Positions 16,483-25,338 of a stretch of 64,000 bases of DNA are shown piece by piece. The DNA is taken from the NCBI RefSeq assembly GCF_003595525.1, contig NZ_CP022680.1:894001-958000 (forward strand), given 5' to 3'. A program made the translations under genes and the position numbers. The number at the start of each line of letters is the position of its first letter. Within the stretch, counting starts at the first letter, position 1. The stretch comes from Streptococcus respiraculi. Lineage in GTDB: Bacteria > Bacillota > Bacilli > Lactobacillales > Streptococcaceae. Below the pieces are notes generated by a model. The model searched no databases and was not told the origin of the DNA. It was given only the letters and a program-made list of their open reading frames with translations.

Positions 16483-18396
16483 ATGAAACAAAGATATTAC
16501 CGAATTCTCACTATCTTATACCAACGGTATCCCAATCAATGGATAAAAGGAACTATATTAGCTAAAGATTTAGAGATTTCGAGTCGAACCTTGCGAACGG
16601 ATATCGGAGAGATGAATACAATTGTTCCAGGAGTGATTCAATCTCATACCCATAGAGGCTACTACTTAGATAGAGAAAAATATTATGTGTTTCAAAAGCA
16701 GATTCCTCAGGAGTATATGAATGTCATCCCTGAAAAACCTGAAGAGAGAATCGGGTGGCTCTTACGGCAATTGCTCTTAAATCCAAGTGGAATTTGTACT
16801 AGTCAGTTAGAAGCACAGTTATTTATTAGCTCCTATACCTTAGACTTGGATATTCTACAGCTGAGGAAGATGATAAACGGGTATAAGGGACTATCTTTAA
16901 AAAAGAAAAAAGATACCCTGCTCTTAGAGGGCTTAGAGTATCCTAAGCGGAAGTTGTATCGCGATTTATTGACCAGCGAAATTCAAGGGGAATTTATCAA
17001 TTTAAATCGTTTGGCTACTCTTTATCCCAACTTTAACATGTTGGAGATTTCAAAGCTATTTGATGCGACCTTGAAAAGACTAAATTATCAGGTTAGGTCT
17101 TCCATTATTCCTGTACTACTGGTCCATATCGGCATATCTATTGACCGCATGATGGTTGGTCAAATTGTACCTTATGATACGAAAGATAAGACGATTGAAG
17201 ATAGCCAAGAATGGCAAGTGGCTCAGCAGTTTTTAGAGGAAATATCTCAGCTTCTTAGTATTTCCATTCCGACTTGTGAAGTGAAGATGATGGCTCGACT
17301 TTTAATTGGCTATCGCGAACAGGCTGTTTATCAGACTAGTTCACAACAAAGACAGTTGGAAGGCTTTGTCGAAGAAATCTTATCAGAAGTCAAAGAGACG
17401 ATCGGCATTGACTTTGGCGAGGATACCGAATTTGCTCACGGCTTGTGTATTCACTTACAGGGGGTACTCGAGCGCTTGGAAAACCAGATTCATATTCCAA
17501 ATTTGTTATTGAAAAATATTAAGACTCAGTATCCCTTGGTATTTGACATGGCAGTCTATATGGCCAATCGTCTATCACAGATGATTGGGATGGATTTATC
17601 CGAAGAAGAAGTGGGCTTTATCGCTCTTCACCTGGGTGCTGGTTATGCCAGAGCCTATCATGCCAAAAAACAACGGGCGATACTAGTTGGGACTATCAAT
17701 CCCCACATGAAGCACCTAGTAGTTGAAAAAATCACAGATCGCTTTAAAGATCGGATTGAGATAGTGGGGACTTTGCCTTATTTTGAAGAATCTGTTGTGC
17801 TTGAGAAAAATGTGGATTTGATTGTGAGCTGCGTAGCTCTAAAACACAGGCTTCCGGTTGAGACCATTATTATTACACCATTTTTCAATGCTCAAGATGA
17901 ATTGGGGTTGTTTAAATTATTAAATGAATTGGAAAAACGTCAGACCAATATTGAATTTAATATGATGATTGGGAAATTTATTGATGAGACCTTCTTTTAT
18001 CCACAGTTAGAGGTTGAGACAGCCACAGAAGCCATTACAGTTATGGTGGATCGCCTAAAGCAGTATTCGATTGTGGACGATTCTTTCTTGGAATCCTGTC
18101 TCCAAAGAGAGGCCTGCTCGGCAACTTCATTTGACTATTCTCTTGCGATTCCCCATCCACTCGTTTTAAATAGCCGACAATCGGTCATTTCAATTGCTCA
18201 TTTGGCTCATCCTATAGAATGGGGTGGTACAAGAGTGGAAATGGTGATGCTCCTCGCTTTAAATGAAGCAGATCGAGAATTTATGACTATATTCTTCGAC
18301 TGGTTAGCTCGAATTATCTCGGATCGAGACAGTATTCAGACTTTGGTATCCATTGATAACCGAGATCAATTTATTCAATATATTGTGCAGCATTGA
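16483..18396 (+). CDS. PRD-containing PTS-controlled transcriptional regulator (LicR/MtlR type)
   Basis: 637 residues with a multidomain PTS activator layout: N-terminal HTH (WIKGTILAKDLEISSRTLRT, ~20-50), a second HTH/Mga-like region (~85-150), two PRDs (~170-400; conserved His in EFAHGLCIHLQGVLERL and in GFIALHLGAGYARA), an EIIB-like domain (~405-490) and a fructose-type EIIA domain (~495-637) with its His in LAIPHPLVLN. The EIIB-like part reads AILVGTINPHMK where an active Cys would sit, so it appears non-phosphorylatable at that site. It precedes and surely controls the PTS and peptidase genes downstream. Confidence 0.85.
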   Translation: MKQRYYRILTILYQRYPNQWIKGTILAKDLEISSRTLRTDIGEMNTIVPGVIQSHTHRGYYLDREKYYVFQKQIPQEYMNVIPEKPEERIGWLLRQLLLNPSGICTSQLEAQLFISSYTLDLDILQLRKMINGYKGLSLKKKKDTLLLEGLEYPKRKLYRDLLTSEIQGEFINLNRLATLYPNFNMLEISKLFDATLKRLNYQVRSSIIPVLLVHIGISIDRMMVGQIVPYDTKDKTIEDSQEWQVAQQFLEEISQLLSISIPTCEVKMMARLLIGYREQAVYQTSSQQRQLEGFVEEILSEVKETIGIDFGEDTEFAHGLCIHLQGVLERLENQIHIPNLLLKNIKTQYPLVFDMAVYMANRLSQMIGMDLSEEEVGFIALHLGAGYARAYHAKKQRAILVGTINPHMKHLVVEKITDRFKDRIEIVGTLPYFEESVVLEKNVDLIVSCVALKHRLPVETIIITPFFNAQDELGLFKLLNELEKRQTNIEFNMMIGKFIDETFFYPQLEVETATEAITVMVDRLKQYSIVDDSFLESCLQREACSATSFDYSLAIPHPLVLNSRQSVISIAHLAHPIEWGGTRVEMVMLLALNEADREFMTIFFDWLARIISDRDSIQTLVSIDNRDQFIQYIVQH

Positions 18397-18432
18397 GGCC
18401 GTGCAGATAATTATTAGATAAAGGAGAAAATA

Positions 18433-18759
18433 ATGCAAGACTTAGAAATGATTTGCTTTAAGATGATTAGTAACCTAGGAGCAGCACGTTCCTTATTTAT
18501 GGAAGCTCTTCAGGCTGCTAAAGCGTATGAATTTGATAAGGCACGGCAACTGATCGAGGAAGGTGAAAGCTACCGCTTAAAGGGGCATGACGTTCATTTT
18601 GAGCTATTAAGTAAGGAAAGTTCAGGAGAAGGAGAAAATGTAACCTTACTACTTTTGCATGCAGAAGATCAATTGATGAGTTCAGAAATTATCAAACTGC
18701 TTGCAGAAGAAACGATTGGAGTCTATGAAACATTTCATCAATTTGAAAATAATGATTAA
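18433..18759 (+). CDS. PTS lactose/cellobiose-family EIIA
   Basis: 108 residues of the all-helical EIIA type. It accepts phosphate from HPr on the His in TLLLLHAEDQLMS (~residue 77) and passes it to the EIIB encoded next. The N-terminal ICFKMISNLGAARSLFMEAL and RQLIEEGESY segments are typical. AAGGAG precedes the ATG. The gene order EIIA-EIIB-EIIC is complete here with no phospho-glycosidase gene attached, which is unusual for this transporter family. Confidence 0.88.
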   Translation: MQDLEMICFKMISNLGAARSLFMEALQAAKAYEFDKARQLIEEGESYRLKGHDVHFELLSKESSGEGENVTLLLLHAEDQLMSSEIIKLLAEETIGVYETFHQFENND

Positions 18760-18772
18760 GGAGGTCAAGGAG

Positions 18773-19099
18773 ATGAAAAAAATTTATTTATTTTGCAACG
18801 CTGGCATGTCTACTAGTCTAGTGGCTAGCAAAATGCAGGATGTTGCAAATCAACACCAACTACCGATTGAAGTCAAAGCGTTCTCAGATGCTAAGCTAGC
18901 TTCAACGGTCGAAGAATACCACCCAGATGTCATTTTGTTAGGACCGCAGGTCAAATTCAAATACGAAGAGACCAAGAAAAAGTATGAACCTGAAGGGATT
19001 CCAGTAGCGGTTATTGATTTAGAAGACTATGGAAATGTCAATGGTGAGCGGATTTTAAAACGAGCAATTAAGATGCTCAAGGAAAAAGGAGGAAAGTAG
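18773..19099 (+). CDS. PTS lactose/cellobiose-family EIIB
   Basis: 108 residues. The phosphorylated cysteine is in the P-loop IYLFCNAGMSTSLVASKM (Cys8), followed by ILLGPQVKFKYEETKKKYE, both characteristic of CelA-type EIIB. The start at ATG 18773 is chosen over an upstream frame extension because AAGGAG lies directly ahead of it. Gap to EIIC is one base. Confidence 0.9.
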   Translation: MKKIYLFCNAGMSTSLVASKMQDVANQHQLPIEVKAFSDAKLASTVEEYHPDVILLGPQVKFKYEETKKKYEPEGIPVAVIDLEDYGNVNGERILKRAIKMLKEKGGK

Positions 19100-19100
19100 T

Positions 19101-20450
19101 ATGTTGGATAAAATAGAGCGTATTTTAGCTCCTCTGGCTGTCAAATTAGGGAACAACAGGGAGTTAATTGCGATTCGTGACGGTTTCTTGGTTAGTACAC
19201 CTTTATTGATTGTGGCATCTATCTTTTTGGTCATTGCCAATTTCCCAATTCCAGGCTATTCAGAATTTATCGCACACGCATTTGGACAAGGATGGGAAAG
19301 CTATTTAGACCCCATTATCAATGCTACCTTTAGCTGTGTAGGTTTACTTGGTGCAGTAGGAATTGGGTATTCGTATGGTAAGCAGCTCAATACGGATGCG
19401 ATTGCAGCGGGAGCTGTGTCGCTCGTTTCCTTCTTGATTTTAGCGCCACAGGCTCATCCCAACTTTGTCGATAGTGCAACAGATAAGGTATTCAAAGGAT
19501 TTGCTTTTGGAAACTTGGGCTCTGCTGGTTTGTTCATCGCGATGATTTCAGCCTTATTAGCAGTACGAATCTTTACCTTTGTAAAAAATAAGGGCTGGGT
19601 TATTAAATTACCAGACGGAGTTCCACCAGCAGTAACGGCATCTTTTGCAGCCTTGGTTCCAAGTATGTTTGTTATGTTCTTCTTCCTGCTTGTCAATATC
19701 CTATTCTCATTGACAAGTTATGGATATGCGCATAACTTTATCTATCAAATTTTGCAAGCTCCTTTAATGGGATTTGGTCAAAGTGTTATTTTTGAGCCAA
19801 TCTATCAATTCCTATCTACCTTGTTCTGGTTCTTTGGAATCAATGGACCAGCGGTTACCAATACCATCTTTAGTCCAATTCACTTGGCTTTGACAACCGA
19901 AAACTTGGAAGCCTTTCAAGCAGGACTTCCTTTGCCAAATATCTTTACAGGTCCGTTTGGTGACTTCTTTGGAAACTTCGGTGGTGGGGGAAGTACCTTA
20001 TCTCTTGTGCTTCTAATGGTATTTGCTGGTAAATCAGAGCGAATGAAGAAATTAGGACGCTTGTCCATTTTACCCGGTATCTTTGGTATCAACGAAATGG
20101 TCATTTTTGGTCTGCCAGTAGTATTGAATCCGGTTATTCTCGTGCCATTCCTTTTTGTTCCATTGATGAATACGGTCTTAGCAACACTTGCGACAATGGC
20201 AGGAATTATTCCTTATACAACAGGGGCTGCACTTCCATGGACAACTCCATTATTCTTCTCAGGATGGTTATCAACCGGAAGCATCGTTGCAGGTTTGTTC
20301 CAAATCTTCTTAGTTTCCTTAGGTTGTGCGGTTTACTATCCATTCTTTAAGGTACTCGATAATCAATACCTACGCGATGAGACAAGTGGCGAAAATGTAG
20401 AAGAAGATGATTTAGACGACATTTCTCTAGATGATTTGTCATTTGATTAA
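19101..20450 (+). CDS. PTS cellobiose-family EIIC permease
   Basis: 449-residue membrane permease of the CelB/LacE family, with about ten hydrophobic spans. It starts LDKIERILAPLAVKLGNN and contains the family's GIFGINEMVIFGLPVVLNP loop with the conserved Asn-Glu. It imports and, with EIIA/EIIB, phosphorylates a sugar-like moiety. The acidic C-terminal tail (EEDDLDDISLDDLSFD) is unusual. Substrate inferred from neighbours could be a glycosylated amino acid rather than a plain disaccharide. Confidence 0.85.
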   Translation: MLDKIERILAPLAVKLGNNRELIAIRDGFLVSTPLLIVASIFLVIANFPIPGYSEFIAHAFGQGWESYLDPIINATFSCVGLLGAVGIGYSYGKQLNTDAIAAGAVSLVSFLILAPQAHPNFVDSATDKVFKGFAFGNLGSAGLFIAMISALLAVRIFTFVKNKGWVIKLPDGVPPAVTASFAALVPSMFVMFFFLLVNILFSLTSYGYAHNFIYQILQAPLMGFGQSVIFEPIYQFLSTLFWFFGINGPAVTNTIFSPIHLALTTENLEAFQAGLPLPNIFTGPFGDFFGNFGGGGSTLSLVLLMVFAGKSERMKKLGRLSILPGIFGINEMVIFGLPVVLNPVILVPFLFVPLMNTVLATLATMAGIIPYTTGAALPWTTPLFFSGWLSTGSIVAGLFQIFLVSLGCAVYYPFFKVLDNQYLRDETSGENVEEDDLDDISLDDLSFD

Positions 20451-20471
20451 CCAATTGTAAAATAGAAAGAC

Positions 20472-20525
20472 GAGAGGTAGCTGCAAGAATGTCAGAAAAA
20501 GAGACGATTGCAGTTATCTCTTCTC
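20472..20525 (+). promoter_or_regulatory. Intercistronic hairpin after EIIC
   Basis: GAGAGGTAGCTGCAA pairs imperfectly with TTGCAGTTATCTCTTCTC across a 21-base loop. There is no long T run, so partial termination or 3'-end protection of the PTS mRNA is more likely than full termination. Confidence 0.5.
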
Positions 20526-20565
20526 TTTCCATACAGAAGCATATCTATTAAAAAGGGACAGGTGA

Positions 20566-21090
20566 ATGATGAGAGTCGTATTATTTTTTGATCAAATCCA
20601 AGCAGGTGCAGGTGGAAAAGATAAGACAGATGTGCCGTTGGCTGTTGAAAAAGGTGGAATTGGTGCTTATCTAACCTTCCAGCAGTATCTGGATAAATCC
20701 TTGTCGGTTATTGCAACAACCTATTCTGGGACAGGCTATTTTCAAGATCATAAAGAAGAAGTGATTACCAAAATGTTGGGTCTTTTGAAGAAAGTAAAGG
20801 CTGATTTTGTCTTGTGCGGTCCTTGCTATAATTATGAACCCTATGCGGAAATGGCTGCTCAACTAGCTGCTGCTGTTTCTGAACAGTTACCAGACTGCCA
20901 AGCCATTGTCATGTGCTCAGAGGAAAATAAGCGAATTATTGATACCTTTAAGCAGCAAGTAGTTATGGTTAAGATGCCGAAAAAAGGTGGTGTTGGGCTT
21001 AGTGATTCCTTTAAAAATCTCTCGAAGGTCATGGTGGCAGTCGGGCAAGGTCAATCCCTAGATGATCTTGCAACATGTATATATCAGTAG
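20566..21090 (+). CDS. GrdB-related protein (short)
   Basis: 174 residues resembling the N-terminal half of glycine/sarcosine/betaine reductase component B: YFDQ/FFDQIQAGAGGKDKTD near the start, a central TYSGTGYFQDH and FVLCGPCYNYEPYAEMAAQLA. In true GrdB the Sec-containing redox site is further on; it is absent here, and no in-frame TGA-type recoding is seen. The role is unknown; neighbours suggest an accessory function in breaking down the PTS substrate. Either ATG of the ATGATG at 20566/20569 could start it. It is 115 bases after EIIC, past a hairpin. Confidence 0.65.
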   Translation: MMRVVLFFDQIQAGAGGKDKTDVPLAVEKGGIGAYLTFQQYLDKSLSVIATTYSGTGYFQDHKEEVITKMLGLLKKVKADFVLCGPCYNYEPYAEMAAQLAAAVSEQLPDCQAIVMCSEENKRIIDTFKQQVVMVKMPKKGGVGLSDSFKNLSKVMVAVGQGQSLDDLATCIYQ

Positions 21091-21099
21091 GTGATGACG

Positions 21100-22107
21100 A
21101 TGAAAGCAATTGACCGATTATATCAATTACCAGCAGTATCTGGAGATGAAAAAGAGGTTCGTGATTATTTAAAAGAGCAATACCAAACCTTGGGAATGAC
21201 CATTGTCCAAGATAGGCTAGGTTCTATCTTTGCTAAGAAAGCAGGGGCAAGTTCCTGTACGGTGATGATTAGCTCTAACCTAGATGAGGCAGGAGGCATC
21301 GTTTCTGACCTTCGCGAAGATGGGACACTAGAGTTTGTCCTTGTGGGGCCGTTAGAGAAAGCAGCACTAACCTATCAGGATGTCGTAGTGCTGGACAGGA
21401 GACATAGACATTTTCTAGGGACGGTAGTTCCTTCTGGAGAGAAATTATTAGTGGATATCGGGGCCTATAGTAAAAAGGAGTTGGAATCCTACGGAATAGC
21501 GATAGGTGATACGATTGTCCTTGAACATCGAACTAGATACCTTCAACCTCATCTAGTCATGAGTAACAATCTTCAAAATAAGATTGGTCTGGTACTTGGC
21601 TTAGAGCTACTAAATGAGTTGAAAGACGAGGAGTTGCCGTATCAGCTATGTATCGGCGGTATTGCACAATCTGTTACTGGGCAAAGAGGCGCCATTACAG
21701 CTACGACAACTATTCAGCCAGATGTAGCTCTAGTTGTTGACGCTAGTCCTGTGAACGATTATCAAGAGGGCGCCTGTTACATACGCTATTTTGATAAAAC
21801 GTTGTTGCCAAACCGTCAGCTCATAGATCATCTTGAACAAGTAGCTGCTAAAAACGGGATTCGTCTAATTCATGAGGTACAAGAAACCGGGACAGATGGG
21901 GCCTTTATCCACAAGAGTCTATCTGGGACACCGACAGTTGTTCTTGAAATTCCATTGAAGCAAAAAACGCCATTTTCTAATATTGTAAATATGAAGGATG
22001 TGGCGCGTTTGAAGCAGTTGATTTGTCTCTATCTACATGAGTTAACAAGCGAGGATGTGGCGTGCTATCATTTTGAAAGACTGGTGACCTACGATGAATC
22101 AATTTGA
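21100..22107 (+). CDS. M42-family metallopeptidase homologue lacking metal ligands
   Basis: 335 residues, homologous over its length to the next gene. At the five metal/catalytic positions seen in that paralogue it has: His to Asn60 (SSNLDEAG), Asp to Gln159 (NNLQNKIG), Glu-Glu to Ser191-Val192 (AQSVTGQRGA), and the final His to Thr (IPLKQKTPF). Only Asp214 (VVDASPV) is kept. It therefore should not bind the usual two-metal centre and is probably a structural or regulatory partner of the active paralogue, as heteromeric M42 enzymes would allow. Start chosen at ATG 21100 after AGGTGA; 21091/21094 are alternatives. Overlaps the next gene by 14 bases. Confidence 0.75.
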   Translation: MKAIDRLYQLPAVSGDEKEVRDYLKEQYQTLGMTIVQDRLGSIFAKKAGASSCTVMISSNLDEAGGIVSDLREDGTLEFVLVGPLEKAALTYQDVVVLDRRHRHFLGTVVPSGEKLLVDIGAYSKKELESYGIAIGDTIVLEHRTRYLQPHLVMSNNLQNKIGLVLGLELLNELKDEELPYQLCIGGIAQSVTGQRGAITATTTIQPDVALVVDASPVNDYQEGACYIRYFDKTLLPNRQLIDHLEQVAAKNGIRLIHEVQETGTDGAFIHKSLSGTPTVVLEIPLKQKTPFSNIVNMKDVARLKQLICLYLHELTSEDVACYHFERLVTYDESI

Positions 22108-23191
22108 TTGGACAGTAGTAGAGCAACTGTCAAATTTGTATGGCATTTCAGGTCAAGAAATGCGAATCTTATCCTACCTAAATCGTCAGTTGAATCAGGA
22201 ATTTATCGGAACAGATCGCTTGGGTTCTGGATTATTTCAAGTTGGGACGAAGACGGAGACAGGGGTTCATATGATGATTGCTACACATATGGATGAAGTT
22301 GGTTTTCTAGTCTCAGCTATAGAAGAACAAGGTTATCTCAGATTACAATCAGTTGGAAATATGTGGCCGCATGTGTTACTGAATCATCGTGTCCGTATTT
22401 TTACCAAAGAAGGAAGAGACTACTTAGGCATTATTGGAAGCCCATCGGTGCATGCTTTATCTCTGGATAAACGAGGGCAGGTCCTATCCTTGGACCAGCT
22501 CTATGTAGACCTAGGAGTTGCGAGTAAGGAAGAAGTACTAGCATTAGGTATTCAGGTTGGAGATATGGTGTGCCCAGATACGAAAATGACCAGCCTTGCA
22601 AATCCTAATTTTTTAGTAGGAAAAGCCTTTGATAATCGAATTAGTGTGGCAGTCGGTATGAATCTAATAAAGAATTTATCTGATAGTGAACTGAAGAATC
22701 GTGTGACTCTTGCGGCGACCGTTCAAGAAGAGGTCGGTCTGAGAGGTGCTCGGACAGTAGCTGCTAAAATGACTCCTGATATTGCCTTTGCTGTAGATAC
22801 GACCTTAGCAGGAGATACTCCGCTTGATCAAAATAATGTCAAGCTAGGGAAGGGAGTGACGATTAATGTCATTGATTCAATGACCGTCACGAATAGGGGC
22901 TTGCTGATTTATTTAGAGGAGCTGTGTCGTAAGGAGCAAATTCCTTATCAGTTGAGTTGTTTTACAGCAGGTGGAACAGATGCAGGAAATATCCATAAAT
23001 CAGGCAGAGGCATCTTGACGACAACCCTTTCGATTCCCATGCGCTATATGCATACTCACGAGGGAATCATTCACAAGGAAGATGTGCTTGCCACTTATCG
23101 ATTATTACAAGCAGTAGCGAAAGATTTGACACAGGAAACAATAGAGTTAATACTAGAGCAAGATTATCAATACGGTATAAAGAACGTATAA
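22094..23191 (+). CDS. M42-family aminopeptidase
   Basis: 365 residues with a complete M42 dinuclear centre: ATHMDEVG (His65), VGKAFDNR (Asp180), VQEEVGLRGA (Glu212/213), AVDTTLAGDTP (Asp235) and IPMRYMHTHEG (His320). M42 enzymes are cytoplasmic, oligomeric aminopeptidases such as PepA. It overlaps the ligand-poor paralogue by 14 bases, suggesting matched stoichiometry. In this locus it would release amino acids from a peptide-linked substrate. Confidence 0.88.
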   Translation: MNQFDWTVVEQLSNLYGISGQEMRILSYLNRQLNQEFIGTDRLGSGLFQVGTKTETGVHMMIATHMDEVGFLVSAIEEQGYLRLQSVGNMWPHVLLNHRVRIFTKEGRDYLGIIGSPSVHALSLDKRGQVLSLDQLYVDLGVASKEEVLALGIQVGDMVCPDTKMTSLANPNFLVGKAFDNRISVAVGMNLIKNLSDSELKNRVTLAATVQEEVGLRGARTVAAKMTPDIAFAVDTTLAGDTPLDQNNVKLGKGVTINVIDSMTVTNRGLLIYLEELCRKEQIPYQLSCFTAGGTDAGNIHKSGRGILTTTLSIPMRYMHTHEGIIHKEDVLATYRLLQAVAKDLTQETIELILEQDYQYGIKNV

Positions 23192-23219
23192 ACAAAAGAA
23201 GGAAAAGGGAGGAAAGTCT

Positions 23220-24197
23220 ATGTGGGGGATGATTGCTACTTGGCGAATGGCCTTAGAAGGTGTGGAACAATCACGCGCCTTATTAGCCAATCATCAATCG
23301 GCTGGAGATGCCATTGAAGAAGCCATTAAAGCAGTGGAAGATTTTCCATACTACAAGTCTGTAGGCTACGGTGGCCTACCAAATGAAGAAATGGAAGTGG
23401 AATTAGATGCTGCTTATATGGATGGGAGCAGTTTTGACTTTGGAGCAGTATGTGCCCTAAAGGATATTGCCAACCCCATTTCTGTAGCTAGAAAACTAAG
23501 CACACAGTCGGTCAATAATGTCTTGGTGGCTCAAGGGGCATATGCCTATGCTCAAAAAGAGGGATTTGAGCAAAAGGAGATGTTGACAGATCGAGCTAAA
23601 ATTCATTATCACAATCGACTAGTGGATATGCAGCAAGAGCAGTTAGTGCCTTACGCTGGGCATGATACAGTCGGTATGGTTGCACTTGATGTAGCAGGAA
23701 AAATGGTCGCAGGGACTTCGACCAGCGGCTTGTTTATGAAAAAGCAAGGTCGAGTTGGAGATTCACCATTTATCGGTTCGGGCTTGTATGTTGATAGTCA
23801 GATAGGTGGCGCAAGCGCTACGGGATTAGGTGAGGATATCATGAAAGGAATCCTTTCCTATGAAATTGTACGCCTGATGAAAGAAGGAAAACATCCGCAA
23901 GAAGCATGTGAACTCGCGACCTTTTCTTTGGAGAAAGAATTAGTTGATCGCAGAGGGCAGGCAGGAGATATATCTGTTGTAGCGATGGATAAAAATGGAC
24001 GTTGGGGTTGTGCATCTACAATTGACAACTTTTCATTTGTGGTGGCGACCGAGACAGAAGGTACAATTGTTTACCGCACTAAGAGAGAAGGGCAACGAAT
24101 GGAGCATTTCATAGCAGACCAAGAATGGTTGGATAGCTATTTGGCAGATCGCATGCAGCCCCTCATTGCTAAAAAAGAAGGAGGAGAAGATGAATGA
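23220..24197 (+). CDS. N4-(beta-N-acetylglucosaminyl)-L-asparaginase-like Ntn hydrolase
   Basis: 325 residues, with the autoprocessing Thr nucleophile in YAGHDTVGMVALD (Thr150). HDT(I/V)G is characteristic of glycosylasparaginases, whereas plain isoaspartyl peptidases usually read GTVG. The beta-chain side continues TSTSGLFMKKQGRVGDSP and SGLYVD, matching substrate-binding segments. The enzyme would cleave the amide between a sugar and Asn, giving Asp and an aminosugar. No signal peptide: it acts in the cytoplasm on imported substrate. AGGAAAG precedes ATG 23220; stop overlaps the M20 gene. Confidence 0.82.
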   Translation: MWGMIATWRMALEGVEQSRALLANHQSAGDAIEEAIKAVEDFPYYKSVGYGGLPNEEMEVELDAAYMDGSSFDFGAVCALKDIANPISVARKLSTQSVNNVLVAQGAYAYAQKEGFEQKEMLTDRAKIHYHNRLVDMQQEQLVPYAGHDTVGMVALDVAGKMVAGTSTSGLFMKKQGRVGDSPFIGSGLYVDSQIGGASATGLGEDIMKGILSYEIVRLMKEGKHPQEACELATFSLEKELVDRRGQAGDISVVAMDKNGRWGCASTIDNFSFVVATETEGTIVYRTKREGQRMEHFIADQEWLDSYLADRMQPLIAKKEGGEDE

Positions 24198-25326
24198 AAG
24201 CTTGCTGATAAAACGATTAGAAGAGATTCAACCACAATTGCAGGCTGCCATTAAACGCTTGGTTTCTGTGTATAGTATAGAAGGGGAAGCAAGCCCTGAG
24301 GCACCATTTGGTGCAGGTCCTAAAGCAGCCTTATTGGAAGTTTTAACCATAGCAGAAGAGCTGGGCTTTAGGACCAAAAATGTGGATCATAAGGTTGGCT
24401 ATGCTCAATATGGAGAAGATCATCCAGCTGGATATATTGGGGTTTTTGGACATGTCGATGTGGTGCCGATTGGTGAAGGCTGGAAGCATGAACCTCTGGG
24501 CTGCGAAATTGAGAACAATCGTATGTATGGCCGAGGTGTTTTGGACAATAAAGGTCCTATTTTGACCAATTTATTTGCCTTATATGTGTTAAAAGAACTA
24601 GGGATAGAATTTCCCTATCCCATCCGTATTGTATTTGGGACTAATGAAGAGACAGGTTTCAAGTGTGTGACTCATTATCTGACCAAGGAGGAGCCTCCTC
24701 TATTTGGCTGGACGCCTGACTGTAAATGGCCAGTTGTGTATGGAGAAAGAGGGCGTGTAAGGATCCGTCTATCGAGTTCTGAAGATTATGTGAATGACTT
24801 CTATCAGTTTATCAATGATTTTATCTTGTCTTCAACAAATGACGGTCGAAAGTTGGGTATTGATTTTTCAGATGAAGACTTTGGTACCGTTGTGATGAGA
24901 GGCTACCAGCTAAGGAAAGAATGGGGGCATTCCTTTGAATTTTCAATCAGCTATCCAGCTAGTTGCACCAAGGAGCAACTGGTAGCACAAATTGAAACGC
25001 ATCTACCGCCGACCATCCATATCGAGATAGTGAGTAATTGGGATCCAGTCTTGTATGATAAGTCATCTTGCTATGTGCAAACCCTGCAACAAGTCTACAA
25101 TGAGTGTACAGGAAATGATGCAACACCAGTGACAACGACCGGAGGGACTTTTGCAAAAATTGTGCCGAATATCATTGCCTATGGTCCGAGCTATCCTGGA
25201 CAGACAGATATTGCACATCTGCCAGATGAATGGATTGATTTAGATGATTTAAAGATGAACACCTGTATTTACGGCTTAGCCCTAGCTCGTCTCAAGACAG
25301 TGTTAGAACAAGAACAGAAAGATTAA
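24190..25326 (+). CDS. M20-family dipeptidase (PepV/Sapep-like)
   Basis: 378 residues. Metal-binding motifs: GVFGHVDVVP (His in GHVD), the bridging Asp in GRGVLDNKGP, and the Glu pair in GTNEETGFKC, plus the late His in YGPSYPGQTDIAHLPDEW. Such enzymes hydrolyse dipeptides in the cytosol. ATG 24190 is chosen, as GGAGGAGA lies directly ahead; its start overlaps the preceding stop by eight bases. It likely performs a late step on the dipeptide or amino-acid moiety of the locus substrate. Confidence 0.82.
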   Translation: MNESLLIKRLEEIQPQLQAAIKRLVSVYSIEGEASPEAPFGAGPKAALLEVLTIAEELGFRTKNVDHKVGYAQYGEDHPAGYIGVFGHVDVVPIGEGWKHEPLGCEIENNRMYGRGVLDNKGPILTNLFALYVLKELGIEFPYPIRIVFGTNEETGFKCVTHYLTKEEPPLFGWTPDCKWPVVYGERGRVRIRLSSSEDYVNDFYQFINDFILSSTNDGRKLGIDFSDEDFGTVVMRGYQLRKEWGHSFEFSISYPASCTKEQLVAQIETHLPPTIHIEIVSNWDPVLYDKSSCYVQTLQQVYNECTGNDATPVTTTGGTFAKIVPNIIAYGPSYPGQTDIAHLPDEWIDLDDLKMNTCIYGLALARLKTVLEQEQKD

Positions 25327-25338
25327 GAAAGAGGAATA

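Noticed and set aside
20566..21090. A selenoprotein
   Set aside because: No in-frame TGA before the stop, and no SECIS-like hairpin was recognised.
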